From positions 816,501 through 880,500 of the forward strand of contig NW_019028986.1 of assembly GCF_002105155.1 (NCBI RefSeq): a stretch of 64,000 nucleotides of DNA, in the 5' to 3' direction. The DNA comes from Lobosporangium transversale (Eukaryota > Mortierellomycota > Mortierellomycetes > Mortierellales > Mortierellaceae). The notes under the pieces were generated by a model. The model saw only the letters and a program-made list of their open reading frames with translations, did no database searches and was not told where the DNA came from. This document shows positions 1 through 11,631 of the stretch, piece by piece. The position numbers and the translations under genes are program-made. The first letter of the stretch is position 1. Each line of letters opens with the position of its first letter.

Positions 1-2503
1 GCAGAGCCATTACCACTGAGCTGTGCCGCTTCGCGTGGCCGTCCAGGTTCAGAAAGGCCGATGTCTCTGTCGACTGCAAGTAGTGCCTATTGATTAGACC
101 TACTATGTATGTCTGTTTTCGAGGTGCTAGTGAAGGCACCGTATGTTTAGTGCTGAATGATTGGGAATCGGACCTGTGCTGCTTCGCGTGGCCATCCAGG
201 GTTCGAGACATAGTTCGGCTTCTGCTTGCGAGCTGCTTTCTTAGTTGAGCTAGCGGAGTCATTTGTAACGAGTTGTGACAAGGGTGACAAGGGTAAATCC
301 AATACGATCACCTCGATGTGATGACAGTGATGATTGATATTACCTTTGTGGTATCCTTTTTAAACATTATCTTGTTTACTTCTCCAAGCCGTTGCTCTTT
401 TCTGGGACCCATAGATGACAATTACTCGATTGGCGCCGACCTGCATGCCTGAAAACAAAGCAACCCGTTATTAGAAGGGAATGACATCAAGGATCCTTTT
501 GGTCAAGAACAGTGCTATTAGTACAAAGAATACCATACAATAAATTGATATATCGAAATATAAAAACAAAACGCAGTGTTTATATGTCCCACTTTTTAGA
601 TGTTATTAGCAACATGACTTTTTGCATTCCCAAAACCATACCTGGCTATGATTTACTTTTTTATGAAGAAGATGAAGACTTTCTTAAATTCAGCGAGTTC
701 CTTCCTGTGCAAACCTATAGAATCTAATAACCACCCAAAAAGATTGGTCTAAGTGGCCATCAAGCCTGTTTTTTCTAGTTCTTCCTACCTGAGCTAATAG
801 TCAAATGAAGTGTCACTATCAGGTTCCATTTTAGGCAGAGTGTCAAGCAGGACTCCCCTTCGCCAAAAAAAATCATGGCGTACGTATCTTCAGTGAGAAT
901 AGGCTGAAGTTATTGAATAGAAAGTAAAAAATATTTAAATTGAAATGTGCTCTAAGCCAATGATAATCTTGGAAATATAACAATTTTTTGATTTGCAATC
1001 CCCCATAGTGCTCGACTGTATGTCAACGATCAAATTGCCACACGCCACCTGAACGATGAATAGTTTTTCTCAAGCAAGAAGACTTGCGAGAGCATGAAGA
1101 AGAGGCAAAAGTGGGGATGTGAAGTGGGAGCTGCACGAACCACACGAGAAATGATTGATAGAAATGAAGCCAGTGATTTGGGTGTGTGTCTGACCATTGT
1201 TGATAACGAACTTTTGAACCTTAAACTTGGCTTATATGTCGCATGGAACCATGAAACAGAGGAATGTGATGTTGTCACTTTTCTTCGAGTTTGAGCAGTT
1301 TCTCTTCGAGCAGGATCCAGTAATACTAAATTATCAATTGTCTCCTTGAATGGTGCTTGCTTGATCGGATGCTCCTCTGATGTGACCTGGAATGGCTTGT
1401 CGGGCCCCAACACAAAACTAATGGGTGGAAAGATAGGAATAGACAGTAGAAACAACTTGCCACTTACTTAAGAAAATTCCGATAATGCAGCTGCGGCAAT
1501 CCGCTTGGTGTGTTCACTTCTCCTTGCTCAGGTTTGCTGAATAGCGATATTTTAATTTATCTATTAGTGTTACATTACAAAATTGTGTCTGTGCCGTTGT
1601 CATAAACAATGGCGAGTAAAAAGGAGTAAAAGAAGCGATCGCTACTTTTTCCTTGGTCTCTTATCCCTGCTTGACCTATTGGGCTTGTCGTCCTCCGCAT
1701 GAACTTTTTCTTTTATTTGATCCGCTGGCTTTGCTCAATTCTTCCTTATTTTCCATAGTTTGAGCTTTATCGACAATTCTCTTTGATGTCCTCCTTGCCT
1801 GTGGTTCTTTGGGCTTGCTTCCTTCTCCCTCATCCTCACGGAAATGCTTTTTTTCAGTCAAGAGCACGTTTCATGGTAAATATGACTACTCGAAACAAAC
1901 CCAGGATGCAGCGAGGGCCGGAATACAAGGTGCGCTTCAATGTCTTTACAGCGATAACCGCAATATAAAAAAATGATTGAGACCATCGCTTGTTCATCAA
2001 TGTGTGGAAGCGCCACGAATCCAGGGAGGTTTCTGATGTAAAAGGCCTACGGGAAAGCCTTGATGAAACTCAGACTATAAGGTCGTTCGAGATCACAAGG
2101 TAATTTGTTGGACGTGAGGTTGTGTGGGCAGACTCTTGATGTAATTAATTAAGATAATGAAATATTCCTTTCAAAAGCCAAAGATGGAACTGGTTACCTT
2201 ATTGTTATGCCTTTGTAATGTTGAAGGCTCTCAATCAAATACTTCTTAGAGCTAAGGAAGTGTCTGTTTCCCCTTGCGACTTTCTTTCTGCGTCGAGCCT
2301 GGCTATTGCACTATTTCAAGCGTCTTCATGGACACTATCAAAAATGCTCTTGTTGGACCGAGCATTGCTTGAGGTCGATGCTGCAAGGAATAAGAGGAGG
2401 CCTGCATCCCGAGCTGACACAACCTGAGTCCTGTCTGATGTCTTTCAAGGTGTAAAAGGAGACTTTGGTCTACTTCAATCCATATACGCTTGCAGAAAAC
2501 TAA
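1..2503. other. No confident gene; eroded intergenic DNA
   Basis: No long open frame or convincing exon set is visible. Short protein-like fragments occur, for example a 47-codon ATG frame at 584-727 (+) ending in TAA, and weak frames at 1094-1294 and 2218-2427 (+). None has a recognisable motif. They may be remnants of genes or transposons. A duplicated 30-base motif lies near the left edge and is listed separately. Confidence 0.5.
21..204 (+). repeat. Direct repeat pair of a 30-base motif
   Basis: The motif at 21-50 recurs at 174-204 with two substitutions and one inserted G. Both copies share the core gcttcgcgtggcc. The second copy ends in gggttcgagac, which resembles a Pol III B box. No tRNA fold or A box was found, so this is listed only as a short dispersed repeat, possibly SINE-like. 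Confidence 0.4.
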
Positions 2504-3833
2504 ATGCCCATGCCAAGAAAGAAAAAGTTACTAGTCAATACCAACAGTGGTGCGAAATCCAAATTGACTGTTCTGTCCAATAATGAGACCACCAGGGAAC
2601 TTGCTGATTGCGTGTTTCGCTGCGCCGGAAACTGTGTCAACATTAATCATCGTTGGGTCTTCCAAAGTCCCAAAAATGGTGTACCATTGATCATCAAGGT
2701 TGAGCTTGAGAATCTTTTGTACAAAATATCGTCGCTGCATAACGCCAAGAAGGAGCTCTCAGCATTCGGTGGGAAACCCAAGAAGACGGCTGACAAGTCC
2801 GATGATAACATGATCATATCCAAGGTTACAGATAGGATGCCGCGGCTCCGTAAAGGCACGGATGCTCGTACATTTCTGGGTCAGATGAAAAATTATTAGA
2901 CTGCACTCATTAGCAACGATCGATTCGAGAAACTGTGCGGACGATACCTTCAGTTACTAATCGGGAGTGAGCACCATAAAGACCTACTCATACGTGAAAT
3001 GTAGAAGTCTGAGCCACATGAACTCACTTGGAGAAGTGCGAAATACTGTTCCTGGATGTCTCCCTCCATGAGCAGGACGCACTGCCGAGATGAAGCAAAT
3101 GTTGGAAACCGGCCGAAAACGGACAGAGGTTTTCCATGAATTCGCCACAAGAAATTCCAAACAGGTAAGTGTGACTCTTGGGTTGCTCATATTCTCTATA
3201 GATGCGGAGACGTCGAACCAGATGATAAACATACTTCGAATACTCTAGAAGGATATAGTGGAAAGGTTTGCCTCCATCAAGGACTTCGTTCTGATCCTCG
3301 GCAAGTTCAGCGGTCCTACCTCTGCTCTTCGAGCACAAAAGGAGCAAAAGTCTCCGCAGGGTTCTGCTTCTACGTAGGTCCTATCAAAAAATAAGATTAA
3401 TCGAAGCAAGCGGTTTTCTGCCTATAATAAACCGATCAAAGAATCGATGCGACCCACTATTGGTACCTATCAGTGCAACTGCTGTGGCGCGAACAACACT
3501 CATAACACGATTGACTCTGAATTCTGTAATCATTGCAAGAAAGCTGATCATACGTTTTAAGATTGTTGCAGCCGACAAAGATTGAGTAATAATGATGCTA
3601 ATGGCAAGAGCGATAACAGAAAATATATCTATCATAGACTAGGAAATTTCCCTTCAGAAGGTTCATACAGCAAACAATCTACTCGTATTCTACTTGGTGG
3701 AGCCAAAGCATCTAAGATCTGTATCTCTTCTGCTATCACACAGGCAAGAACAAGCCTTTTAGAAAATAAGCACATCGAGAAGCATGTAGATGATATTATC
3801 TTCATTCGAAACGAAAATGTAGACAATGTGTAA
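2504..3833 (+). pseudogene. Degenerate gag-like relic with CCHC zinc knuckle
   Basis: An ATG frame of 131 codons (2504-2899) ends in TAG but stays protein-like past the stop to about 3002. A second frame, 3261-3833, reads through two internal stops (TAG 3375, TAA 3558). At 3525-3566 it encodes C-x2-C-x4-H-x4-C, the retroviral-type zinc knuckle of Gag proteins, with the TAA lying inside the knuckle. A further CxxC (CNCCG) precedes it. The likely source is an LTR-retrotransposon gag gene. No LTR, protease or polymerase was found nearby. The family assignment rests on the knuckle alone. Confidence 0.35.
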
Positions 3834-4374
3834 CAGACGCGTTATTCTAGAATGAATTATATCGTGACTGAATAAACCCCGCAAGACTTTCCGAACCGAA
3901 AAAGGATATCATCGTGCTATAATGTTCTTTTCGTTTTTTTATTGTGGTCCATTTCATCGCGATCACCTCCATTCCTCTATACTCATCCATTATAAAGATT
4001 GCTTTCCTGCAGCGTTTTTCACCAAAAAAAAAAAAAAAAAAAAAAATCCAAGCTTGGTCCCAGTAGGTGGGATTCGTGCAATGCATTTAAGCTTTTCAGG
4101 CAAGTGACACGCCGCATACTGTGGGATCTCAAACACCTGCTTTCGTTGGGCACAAACATTCATGCACGAAATTAATTCTCAATTAAAACCAAAGAAGAGC
4201 ACGAACTTCACTTTGTGATCAAGGCTCTCTAGCTCATGTTGCTTAACATTCTTTTCCTCTTTTCATGTTTCAACACAACAACCCTTTCTTTTTTTCTTTT
4301 CTTTTTTTTTTATTTTATTTTTATTTTTTTTACCTTCATCCTACTTCCTTCTGCCACAATAAGTCAGCACAGAT
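3834..4374. other. Intergenic, A/T homopolymers
   Basis: The stretch holds a 23-base A tract (about 4024-4046) and a T-rich block at 4288-4331 just before the Kelch gene start at 4375. The T-rich block probably belongs to the promoter or 5' leader. No gene is seen. Confidence 0.6.
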
Positions 4375-5876
4375 ATGACTGGCGCTACGCTTCGCCGTGG
4401 CGTGTTCCAACTAAAAGTTACCAGACTATTTGACACTTTCAATATTAGAAGATGCCTTTTGATACTGTACATTTCCTTGTTTTTCGGAGACTTCACTACT
4501 CCTGTGACAGCACAAATCCCTGACTTTGGATACTCCATGGCCTATGCCACTGTAAAAGATAAGACACTATACATCCATGGAGGATACATAGAAACGGCGC
4601 CCTCGCCCAGTAACCAGTTTTTCGCTCTAGATTTGACACAGCCAAGCTGGAACACGTCAAGACCACCATGGAAAACGATCAATGTCCACAACCTTGCCGA
4701 TCAAAGACATCCAGGCGTAGCGGCCCACACAATGACTGTATCTAAAGACCAGCAAATGCTGATTGCCTTCTATGGCCATATGGTGTTTAAATATCACTTT
4801 GCAAATGAGACATGGTCAGCTCCCATGAAGCCGTCTTTGAACTTCACTATATTAAGCCAACAAGCTGTAACAGATCCCAACTCAGGGCTCGTCTACGTTC
4901 CTGGCCCTGTCGGCTCTGACTACATATCATTCGCAGCGGGCGATATGTTGGTATACAATCCTGAAACAGGAGTATGCCAAGCGATCCCAATGCCGACAGA
5001 GCACTCTAGTGGTAGATTTGAGCATTTCGCCGCTGCTTGGAGTGAGAAGCGGAATAGTCTTCTCATTCATGGAGGGTGGCTAGGTTCTACTACCAAGACC
5101 GCTATTGACATTCTTATTGAATACAACCCTGCGACATCTGCGTGGAAACAAGTGGTAAGGCAGCAAAGGATATGGTTGATAGTTTACATTTTCATGGCTG
5201 ATTTATCTGACACTGAGATCGGTCGTTTTGTTACAGGCCACGACAGGAACGCCCCCTAAAGGCTTAGCTGCTCATTGCATGGTTCCTGGTAAAAAAAAAA
5301 AAAAAAAAAAAAAAAACTCTTACTTGCATCAGGATCAGATATCATCTTTTTGACACAAATTTAATGAGCCTCGTCTATTTCTGGAATTAGCATACGGCGG
5401 ATCAAAAATGATTGTATTTGGTGGCTGGCAGGAAATTGATGACTTGCAAAGCACTATATACATCCTTGATATCGATACTATGACATGGAGTCAAGGGCAA
5501 TCGGCCCCTCCAGAACAGGCTCGCGCTTCTATGGTCTGTACTTCGATAGGTGATAACTTCCTGGCATGGGGAGGTATCGTTAAGAGCAGATCGAAAGGTA
5601 TGCAATTCAGCCCTCATAGCCACCACACCATGTAATGTTGCTTATTACCACTCATTAAATAGCTCTTATTATACCTGAAAATTATAAACTATAGGAGGCG
5701 CACCGATCATTTACAACATCAAGGACAATCAATGGACTACACAGTACTCCTATTCAACTTCATCGCCGGATACGTCTACGTCTACGGCTATTTCCACAAG
5801 TAAAGTGAACGACGCTGTCATTAATAGAGTCGTTGGTGCTGTGGTTATTGTGATTGTGGCTGTGTTTTTTGTGTAA
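4375..5876 (+). CDS. Kelch-repeat membrane protein with N-terminal signal sequence
   Basis: Four exons join in phase: 4375-5154, 5237-5288, 5391-5597 and 5695-5876, giving 406 residues. A hydrophobic segment near residues 25-47 ends in TPVTA-Q and looks like a signal peptide after a long basic n-region. Kelch blades follow, with repeated IHGGY, IHGGW and FGGW signatures and the partner Y/W positions of a beta-propeller. A Ser/Thr-rich linker leads into a C-terminal membrane segment (VVGAVVIVIVAVFFV). The stop codon TAA at 5874 comes directly after it. Reading through would add a basic tail (RRNKYGKG...) to a TAG at 5940, the usual cytoplasmic tail of such proteins, so the stop may be a recent nonsense change. 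Family knowledge: fungal surface Kelch proteins of unknown ligand. Exon 2 is only 52 bases. Intron 2 contains a 25-base A tract. Confidence 0.75.
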
Positions 5877-6524
5877 AGGCGCAATAAATATGGGAAGGGT
5901 CATCAGCACGACAAAAGTACTCCGAAAGCATCACACGCCTAGATTACTGACAACGTACGGCCTCGTTCTCAAGTTTTGTGTTCGAATATAATTCAGATAG
6001 TCTACGGGATAATAGATCATATACTACCAACAAATAAATGCAGCTATAAGGCCAGGTAGCGCAGATCAGTGCATAATTAGGGGCACTGAAGCGTCGCTTG
6101 GCTGGATCAGTAATAGTAAAAGGAAGATTTGTGAAGATCGGTGACTAGTTAGTTCAGTATTTTTGACTCTGACAGAGAGGAAACAAATCCACTGTTGTTG
6201 GGATGCGAAAAATGATGCGGCCACCTATGGCAATAATTTTATCTTATTAATGCAACTATGAAGCATACCCCATTAACTCTGTCAAATCTGCCATGCTGCT
6301 CGCTCCGACTTTTGTAAATGGAATTATCTCTGCTGCTTATCCACGGAATTATATTGAAACAGCAATGTCGTGGCCCCCGTCGCTCAAGTCAAACCACATA
6401 AAGCTTCAATTAAGGGGCCTGATCAAGGAGCGTTTTTTTTTTTTTTTTTTTTTTTTTTCTTCTAACCCAATATTTTTTGTAAGTCAGCATTCACTGAAAT
6501 CTAAGAATTCGTCGACATCAAGCC
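5877..6524. other. Intergenic between Kelch and Myb/SANT genes
   Basis: The first 66 bases could encode the lost cytoplasmic tail of the Kelch protein. The rest holds a 25-base T tract at about 6434-6458, shortly before the Myb/SANT start codon. No further gene is seen. Confidence 0.5.
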
Positions 6525-8150
6525 ATGCGAAATTACACTACCACCGTTACTAGTGATAGAACTACGAGTGTTCAACCACGTTCAACAGAAGAAAATCCCT
6601 CAGCAAGTTCGCCTACTTCACCTGCCCCCATTATTATTGTTTCTAGTTCTGCCGGTAGTGCTTCTACTGCTGCTGGTAGCACTACCTCGTTTATTTATCG
6701 GAAGCGCAAGCAGCCTGATTCAGAACGGTCTACGCCTCTGAACGTGTCAACATTAATGTCGTGCAGGGCTCCAAAACATGTTTATACGTTTCAACAAGAT
6801 ATATTCCTTGCAGAAAGGCTCGCGGATCCTCGAATTAGTGAGATTTTGTTTAGTTCAATCGGCGGCAGCAGCACCAGTAGCAGTAACATCAACAACAACA
6901 GTAACGACAACAATAACGACAATAGTGATGGCAACAGTGATGACAAAGACGTGACGATTTCAGCTCCAGCTTCTGTTCCTGTTCCAGCTCCTCTTCCACT
7001 CAAAAGCAAGATCCATCAAGAATTAGTCGATACTTTCAACAAAGAATTCAATACGACTCTCGATTCACTTCAAATAAAAAATAAGATTGCGGCCATGCAG
7101 AGGATCTGGAAGGAGGCAAGGGCACTAATCCATAATATACAAGGTACAGGGAATGAGGACAAGGACAGCGAATTGTTGAAGGAGATGGTTCTTAAAAGAT
7201 GCTCCTTTTTTTATATTATGGAACCAGTTTGGTACAAACTCTGGACGTCACCCTCGTCAAAAGGTGTTAGCAACAATAGTGGCAACAAAAAAAACAGCAG
7301 TAATAGCGTCAGTTACAGTAAAAGCAACGGCAAAAATAACAAAATTGTCAGCAACAGCAACAATACCAGCAGCAACAACAATAACGACAGCATTCAGAAT
7401 CCGCCTTTTGTTGAGGAGGATCTGCAAATGGCCGAGGAGGAGGAGGAGGTAGAGAGAGCTAACATTGAACATGAAATTATTGAGCTGCAGAAACAGCAGC
7501 AAGGAGAACTACAGGAGCAGCTGCAAGAGCAACTGCTGGAACAGGAACAGGAGCTACAACGGGAACAGGAGCAACAATATCAGAATCAACATCAACAGCA
7601 ACAGCAGCAGCAACATCAATATCGACATCAACAGCAACATCAGCTTTCTCAGGACTTGAATCAGCAACCATCATACTTACCATCGTGGCTATCAAGAGAA
7701 GAAAGGATCGTCGCGCCCAGGACAGGACAGCAGCAACAGCAACAACAGCAACAACAGCAACAGCAACAGCAGCATCCACATCTTAGAGAGCTAATATCAG
7801 TTATTTGTGAGACTCTAAAATCATCTCAATCTAGTCAGGAGGAGCAAACTAAACGATTTCGGATAGAGAAAGAATCAACACTTCTGATCGAGAAAGAAGT
7901 GACGGCTCGTGAAAAGGAGATGACAGTCCGCGAAATGAAACGTATAGGATCTTTGGTGGAGATAGCAAAACTTGAATTGCAGCGCGAGCAAAAAGCGATA
8001 GATCGCTTAAAATTGGAGCTTGAGCTCCTCAAGTGGCGTGAACGTGAACATGAACAAGAGCGTGAAAGAATGTCAGAAATGGACCATTATAGCAGCAGTA
8101 GTCACAATATTAGTAATAGTGATGTTCAAGCACGAGTGGGTATTGAGTAA
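6525..8150 (+). CDS. Myb/SANT-like DNA-binding protein, Gln-rich, with C-terminal coiled coil
   Basis: A single uninterrupted frame of 541 residues. Residues 1-160 are Ser/Thr/Asn-rich and disordered. Residues about 163-243 match the Myb/SANT-like (trihelix/MADF-type) pattern: LVDTFNKEFN, then LQIKNKIAAMQRIWKEA, then a GTG turn, and a final aromatic helix ending in VWYKLWT. Long Asn/Ser- and Gln-rich stretches follow, including a run of about 14 Gln near residue 402. A basic-acidic coiled coil rich in Glu/Arg/Leu covers about residues 430-525. The architecture fits a transcription regulator or a domesticated transposon-derived DNA-binding protein. Target and partners are unknown. The first ATG was taken as start because no upstream in-frame ATG is supported. 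It converges with FAM50 147 bases downstream. Confidence 0.7.
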   Translation: MRNYTTTVTSDRTTSVQPRSTEENPSASSPTSPAPIIIVSSSAGSASTAAGSTTSFIYRKRKQPDSERSTPLNVSTLMSCRAPKHVYTFQQDIFLAERLADPRISEILFSSIGGSSTSSSNINNNSNDNNNDNSDGNSDDKDVTISAPASVPVPAPLPLKSKIHQELVDTFNKEFNTTLDSLQIKNKIAAMQRIWKEARALIHNIQGTGNEDKDSELLKEMVLKRCSFFYIMEPVWYKLWTSPSSKGVSNNSGNKKNSSNSVSYSKSNGKNNKIVSNSNNTSSNNNNDSIQNPPFVEEDLQMAEEEEEVERANIEHEIIELQKQQQGELQEQLQEQLLEQEQELQREQEQQYQNQHQQQQQQQHQYRHQQQHQLSQDLNQQPSYLPSWLSREERIVAPRTGQQQQQQQQQQQQQQQHPHLRELISVICETLKSSQSSQEEQTKRFRIEKESTLLIEKEVTAREKEMTVREMKRIGSLVEIAKLELQREQKAIDRLKLELELLKWREREHEQERERMSEMDHYSSSSHNISNSDVQARVGIE

Positions 8151-8216
8151 TAAAAGTCTTTGTCCGGAATTCGACTCTTAACCTTTTCAAGAAAGGGAGA
8201 TTTTTTTTTATTTTTA

Positions 8217-8247
<31 letters not shown>

Positions 8248-8297
8248 TTTATTATTATTGTTATTATTTTTCTTTGTCTCTTCTAGCGCTGTCGAAT
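8151..8297. repeat. (TTTTTA)n-type simple repeat in convergent 3' region
   Basis: About 8202-8272 is a T-rich tract with tttta/ttttta units between two convergent genes. It probably forms part of both 3' UTRs. Confidence 0.6.
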
Positions 8298-8692
8298 TTA
8301 TTTTCCTTTGATCGAGTATTTTCCATAAGACTTTTCAGGGTCGTAGATCTCAAAGCGTGACAAGGGGAAAATATGTTTGTTACGCTCATAATACGTCCGC
8401 TCCACCACTTTGCCGGCATGAGATTCATCCTTCTCAATATTTGCATCGTTGGTCAGACGAATATCCTCATGAACATCGAAACTGAACAATGGTCCTGATT
8501 TACCACGAGCTTTGTTGATGATAAAGTCGTAGAATGTATAATGATGCGGAATAATTAAGTCCTCTTTCACATACATCAAATTGTCGATACTGACACCTCG
8601 CAACTGTTGAAATTGCTGACGACATTTTTCCAAGAACTGTGCTATCGTATCTCCCTTCTTGCACTAAAATCATGTTCATTGAATAGGAATCG

Positions 8693-8725
<33 letters not shown>

Positions 8726-8774
8726 AATGGTAAGGAAAAAGGCAATCGAAGCGTTGAGCATACAAGATTTTTAA

Positions 8775-8811
<37 letters not shown>

Positions 8812-9775
8812 CAAGGAAGTTACCTCGACTTCTTTACGATGTCCTGATCCATCCCAATACGAATAAGTGATCTGAATAGGCTCCTTCTTGATCTCTTCCT
8901 GTTTCCTCAGCCACTCTTGCCTGAGTTCTTCTCTAGCCATACGCTCCCTTTCTTCACGTTCTCGATCCGGCAAGAAACTAGTATCGATATTAGGATCCTT
9001 TCCAAACTTTGGTTTCTTGAAGAGCGGCGTTGACGGAGATCTCTCTCCATTGGCCCCATTTCCTCCATTGTCTTCACCATCATTTTCTGAACGCTTCCGA
9101 CTCAATTCACCATTTTGTTCTCCTCCTTCGCCTCCTTCTTCCTCATCATCTGCAAATGATAATTTCGAAATGACTTTTTTAGCCTTTTTCTTTGTTGTTT
9201 TTTCTTGTCTAATTAGTTATCGATCAAAAAGAAGGAAGGAAAAATAGAGGGAATTGTTTTAGTTTTTTTTTTTTTTTTTTTTTTTTTTTTGTTTTGTTTT
9301 GTTTGCTCATTTGTGCTAAAAGAATAAAAATATATATATATAAGGTAGCTTTTTAATAACATTTACATACATTTGATTTGTCTTGGCGGCTTCACGTTTT
9401 TTAAGCTCTTCAAGTTCTTGTCTAACTTTCCGAAAATCCTTGAGATGAACAAGACCCACAGTCGACTTCTTAAGAGCCTCCTCCACGTTATCATGTTGCG
9501 ACACAAATTTGTCTGACGAGACTTTAAACTCATTATCTTTAGCAATCTGTGCACGTTGTTGTTCAAACTCACTCAACATCTTTTCACGCTGCTTCTCCAA
9601 TTTTTGATGGCGAGCACCCTCTTGCGCTGTTCCTGTAAATTCATAAGAAAAAAGTATTTTCAATTAGGTGAAGATGTTTCAGTAGAGGAATGAAAAGAGT
9701 TTTTTTTTTTTTTTTTTTTTTTTTTCTCTTCGTTGTTACTGTTATTGTTGCTACTTTACCTTTGTATTCGGCCAT
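8298..9775 (-). CDS. FAM50A: FAM50/XAP5 family nuclear protein
   Basis: Four exons on the minus strand join in phase: 9760-9775, 9371-9632, 8824-9208 and 8298-8663, giving 342 residues, close to human FAM50A (339). The N-terminus MAEYKGTAQEG resembles the family start. The middle has [12 protein letters not shown] followed by an acidic run. The C-terminal half carries the family signatures [54 protein letters not shown] and NKHIFP. The family is a conserved nuclear factor linked to spliceosomal C-complex function and, in plants, to the circadian clock (XCT). Exon 1 codes for only 16 bases. Exon 3 was started at 9208 because only that acceptor keeps phase and restores the conserved basic segment. 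Introns contain A and T tracts, including a T14/A20 head-to-head pair in intron 3. Confidence 0.92.
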
Positions 9776-9913
9776 GGTCGATTTGTATGATTGTGAGAAG
9801 AATAGGTTTGGTTCGAATTCAGTTTATAAATGATGTTTAGAGGGGCGAAGCTTCTAAAGGATACAGGTTGCAATTATATACACTTTTTATTTTATTTTTT
9901 TCTCTCTAAGCAG

Positions 9914-11097
9914 TCACATAAGAAGCCTATAAATCCTGGACATGGGAATAGAACCTTCCATGGCCACGATCCTGTACACACCCACCAATGCAATTGTTGA
10001 TACAACTCCTGCCACCACAACCCGAGTCTTTCTTGACTTGATCAGATCTTGGACTTTGATGCGACTGCTATTATTACTTTTTTTAGGCAACGCCATGTTG
10101 AAAGCAATAGGTCCCCCACTCATCATATGATAGGCTAAAAAGCCCACCAGCAATACATAGGGTATCGTAGAAGATTTCTTCATCCGATATAAAAAAGTGA
10201 CAAACGAATAATCAATCATTGCCGAATCTCCCAGAACATCTACCGGGACTGCACGCATCGAGTTCGCATGACCTAGAACAATAGGTGTCAAACACCATCC
10301 CACCAAACGATGATATGGGAACAGTCCTGGTGACGTTCCACTTCCACTAATACTTCCTCTCACACCAATGTCAGAAATCCTAACGCCGGTACCGTCTTCT
10401 TCCCTGTGATTGTCAAGTCTCCTTGATTGCCTAGAAGAAGAAGAATGGATCGTTGTTGTCGTTGTGCTTGTTGTTGTTCCTGTTGTTACTGTTGTAATCG
10501 TGGCTGAGTTTTGTGTCTTGGTATTATCCCCATTGTTTTCACCTTCATCTGTAATGACAGGGGTTGTGGAAGCATAATAAGCCTTGGCCTTCCAAATAAA
10601 TCTCACCAAAGCTTTACAGAAACCTGTTCCAACGTGAAGTGCTAATGACCCATAAACGAACACCTGTTCGATACCGTAAGTCTGAAAAAAAAAAAAAAAA
10701 AAGCCAATTAGTATGTTTTGTGATAAACACAAAATAAAAGCTTAGTTAATTATCTCTTCCTTTTCTTTTGAAAAAATCTAACCTGATAATAAACGCGTCC
10801 CCAGATAAGAGCCTTGTTTGCCAATTCTACGCCTCCAACAGACGCTAAGACAGGGGGCACCAAATGAATGATTCCAAAAGCACCAAACATCAGAGCAGAG
10901 TAAGCCTGAACTCGGCCTAAACCTTGATATAGCCCTACAGATGGGAACGAGTATACGCTTTTCCTTACTCCTCCTATTACTCCTCCACCACCTACTCCTG
11001 TGTTGCCTCCAACAGATTCTGAGTCAGTAATAGTGACTGTTGTAGCTTTGTAATATGCCTCGGAACCTGTCAGGCTTTGGAGTTCTTGCTCTTGCTC

Positions 11098-11132
<35 letters not shown>

Positions 11133-11631
11133 GATTATCTTGATGATATAATTCCTCATTAGATTGTTCATCTTTAACATTTTCTGCACTCTTTTGTATG
11201 TTATCAATGTCATTGTTGTGAGGCTGAATTATTTCAAATAGTGAAGAAGAAGAAGAGGAGGACGATAACAATGATGAGACTGAATTTCTGGCTCTTGTTG
11301 CTGTATCACTATCGTCACCCTCACCAGCACCTTCCCTTGTCTCTCCAGAGATGGCCATCATGGAAGAGATTAACCGTCGCCCTTTCTTCTGTCGGATTGT
11401 TTGAGAGCTATAGCGAGCAGGAACAGGTGAACTACTTCTGCTACTGCTGTTTTCATTGTTTGTGTTGAAAATTAATCCGGCGGTGGCTTCTTCAATTCGG
11501 ATCAGTTCTTCCATATCAAGCTCCTGATCATTTTTAAAGGAAGGAAGCATTGTCGTTGCTGGTGTGTTCTGTGTTGGATGCTCGTCTGCCCAGACGTTGT
11601 ATGGCTCAGCAAGGGGACTTGAAGGAGCCAT
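9914..11631 (-). CDS. MCP1: MCP1-like mitochondrial outer membrane protein
   Basis: Two exons join in phase: 10783-11631 and 9914-10681, giving 538 residues. The N-terminal 230 residues are Ser/Gln-rich and disordered, with a Gln run near residue 175. The membrane part begins with RVQAYSALMFGAFGIIHLVPPVL and continues across the splice site as RVYYQTYGIEQVFVYGSLALHVGTG. A second half carries HRLVGWCLTPIVLGHANSMRAVP and two more hydrophobic segments. This Q-x-H/H pattern with conserved membrane histidines is that of Mdm10-complementing protein 1 (DUF1691), which in yeast acts in mitochondrial lipid homeostasis. The disordered head and the Ser/Thr-rich insert between the two halves are longer than in yeast. 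It lies tandem to FAM50, 138 bases upstream of that gene's start. Confidence 0.7.

Noticed and set aside
174-212. Possible tRNA or SINE Pol III promoter (gggttcgagac)
   Set aside because: Only a B-box-like string; no A box, cloverleaf or terminator at the right spacing.
1030-1455. Minus-strand frame of 141 codons
   Set aside because: No motif or splice context; low-complexity composition and antisense to an equally weak plus frame.
6293-6553. Plus-strand frame ahead of the Myb/SANT gene
   Set aside because: Ends in a run of Phe coded by the T tract; more likely promoter or leader.
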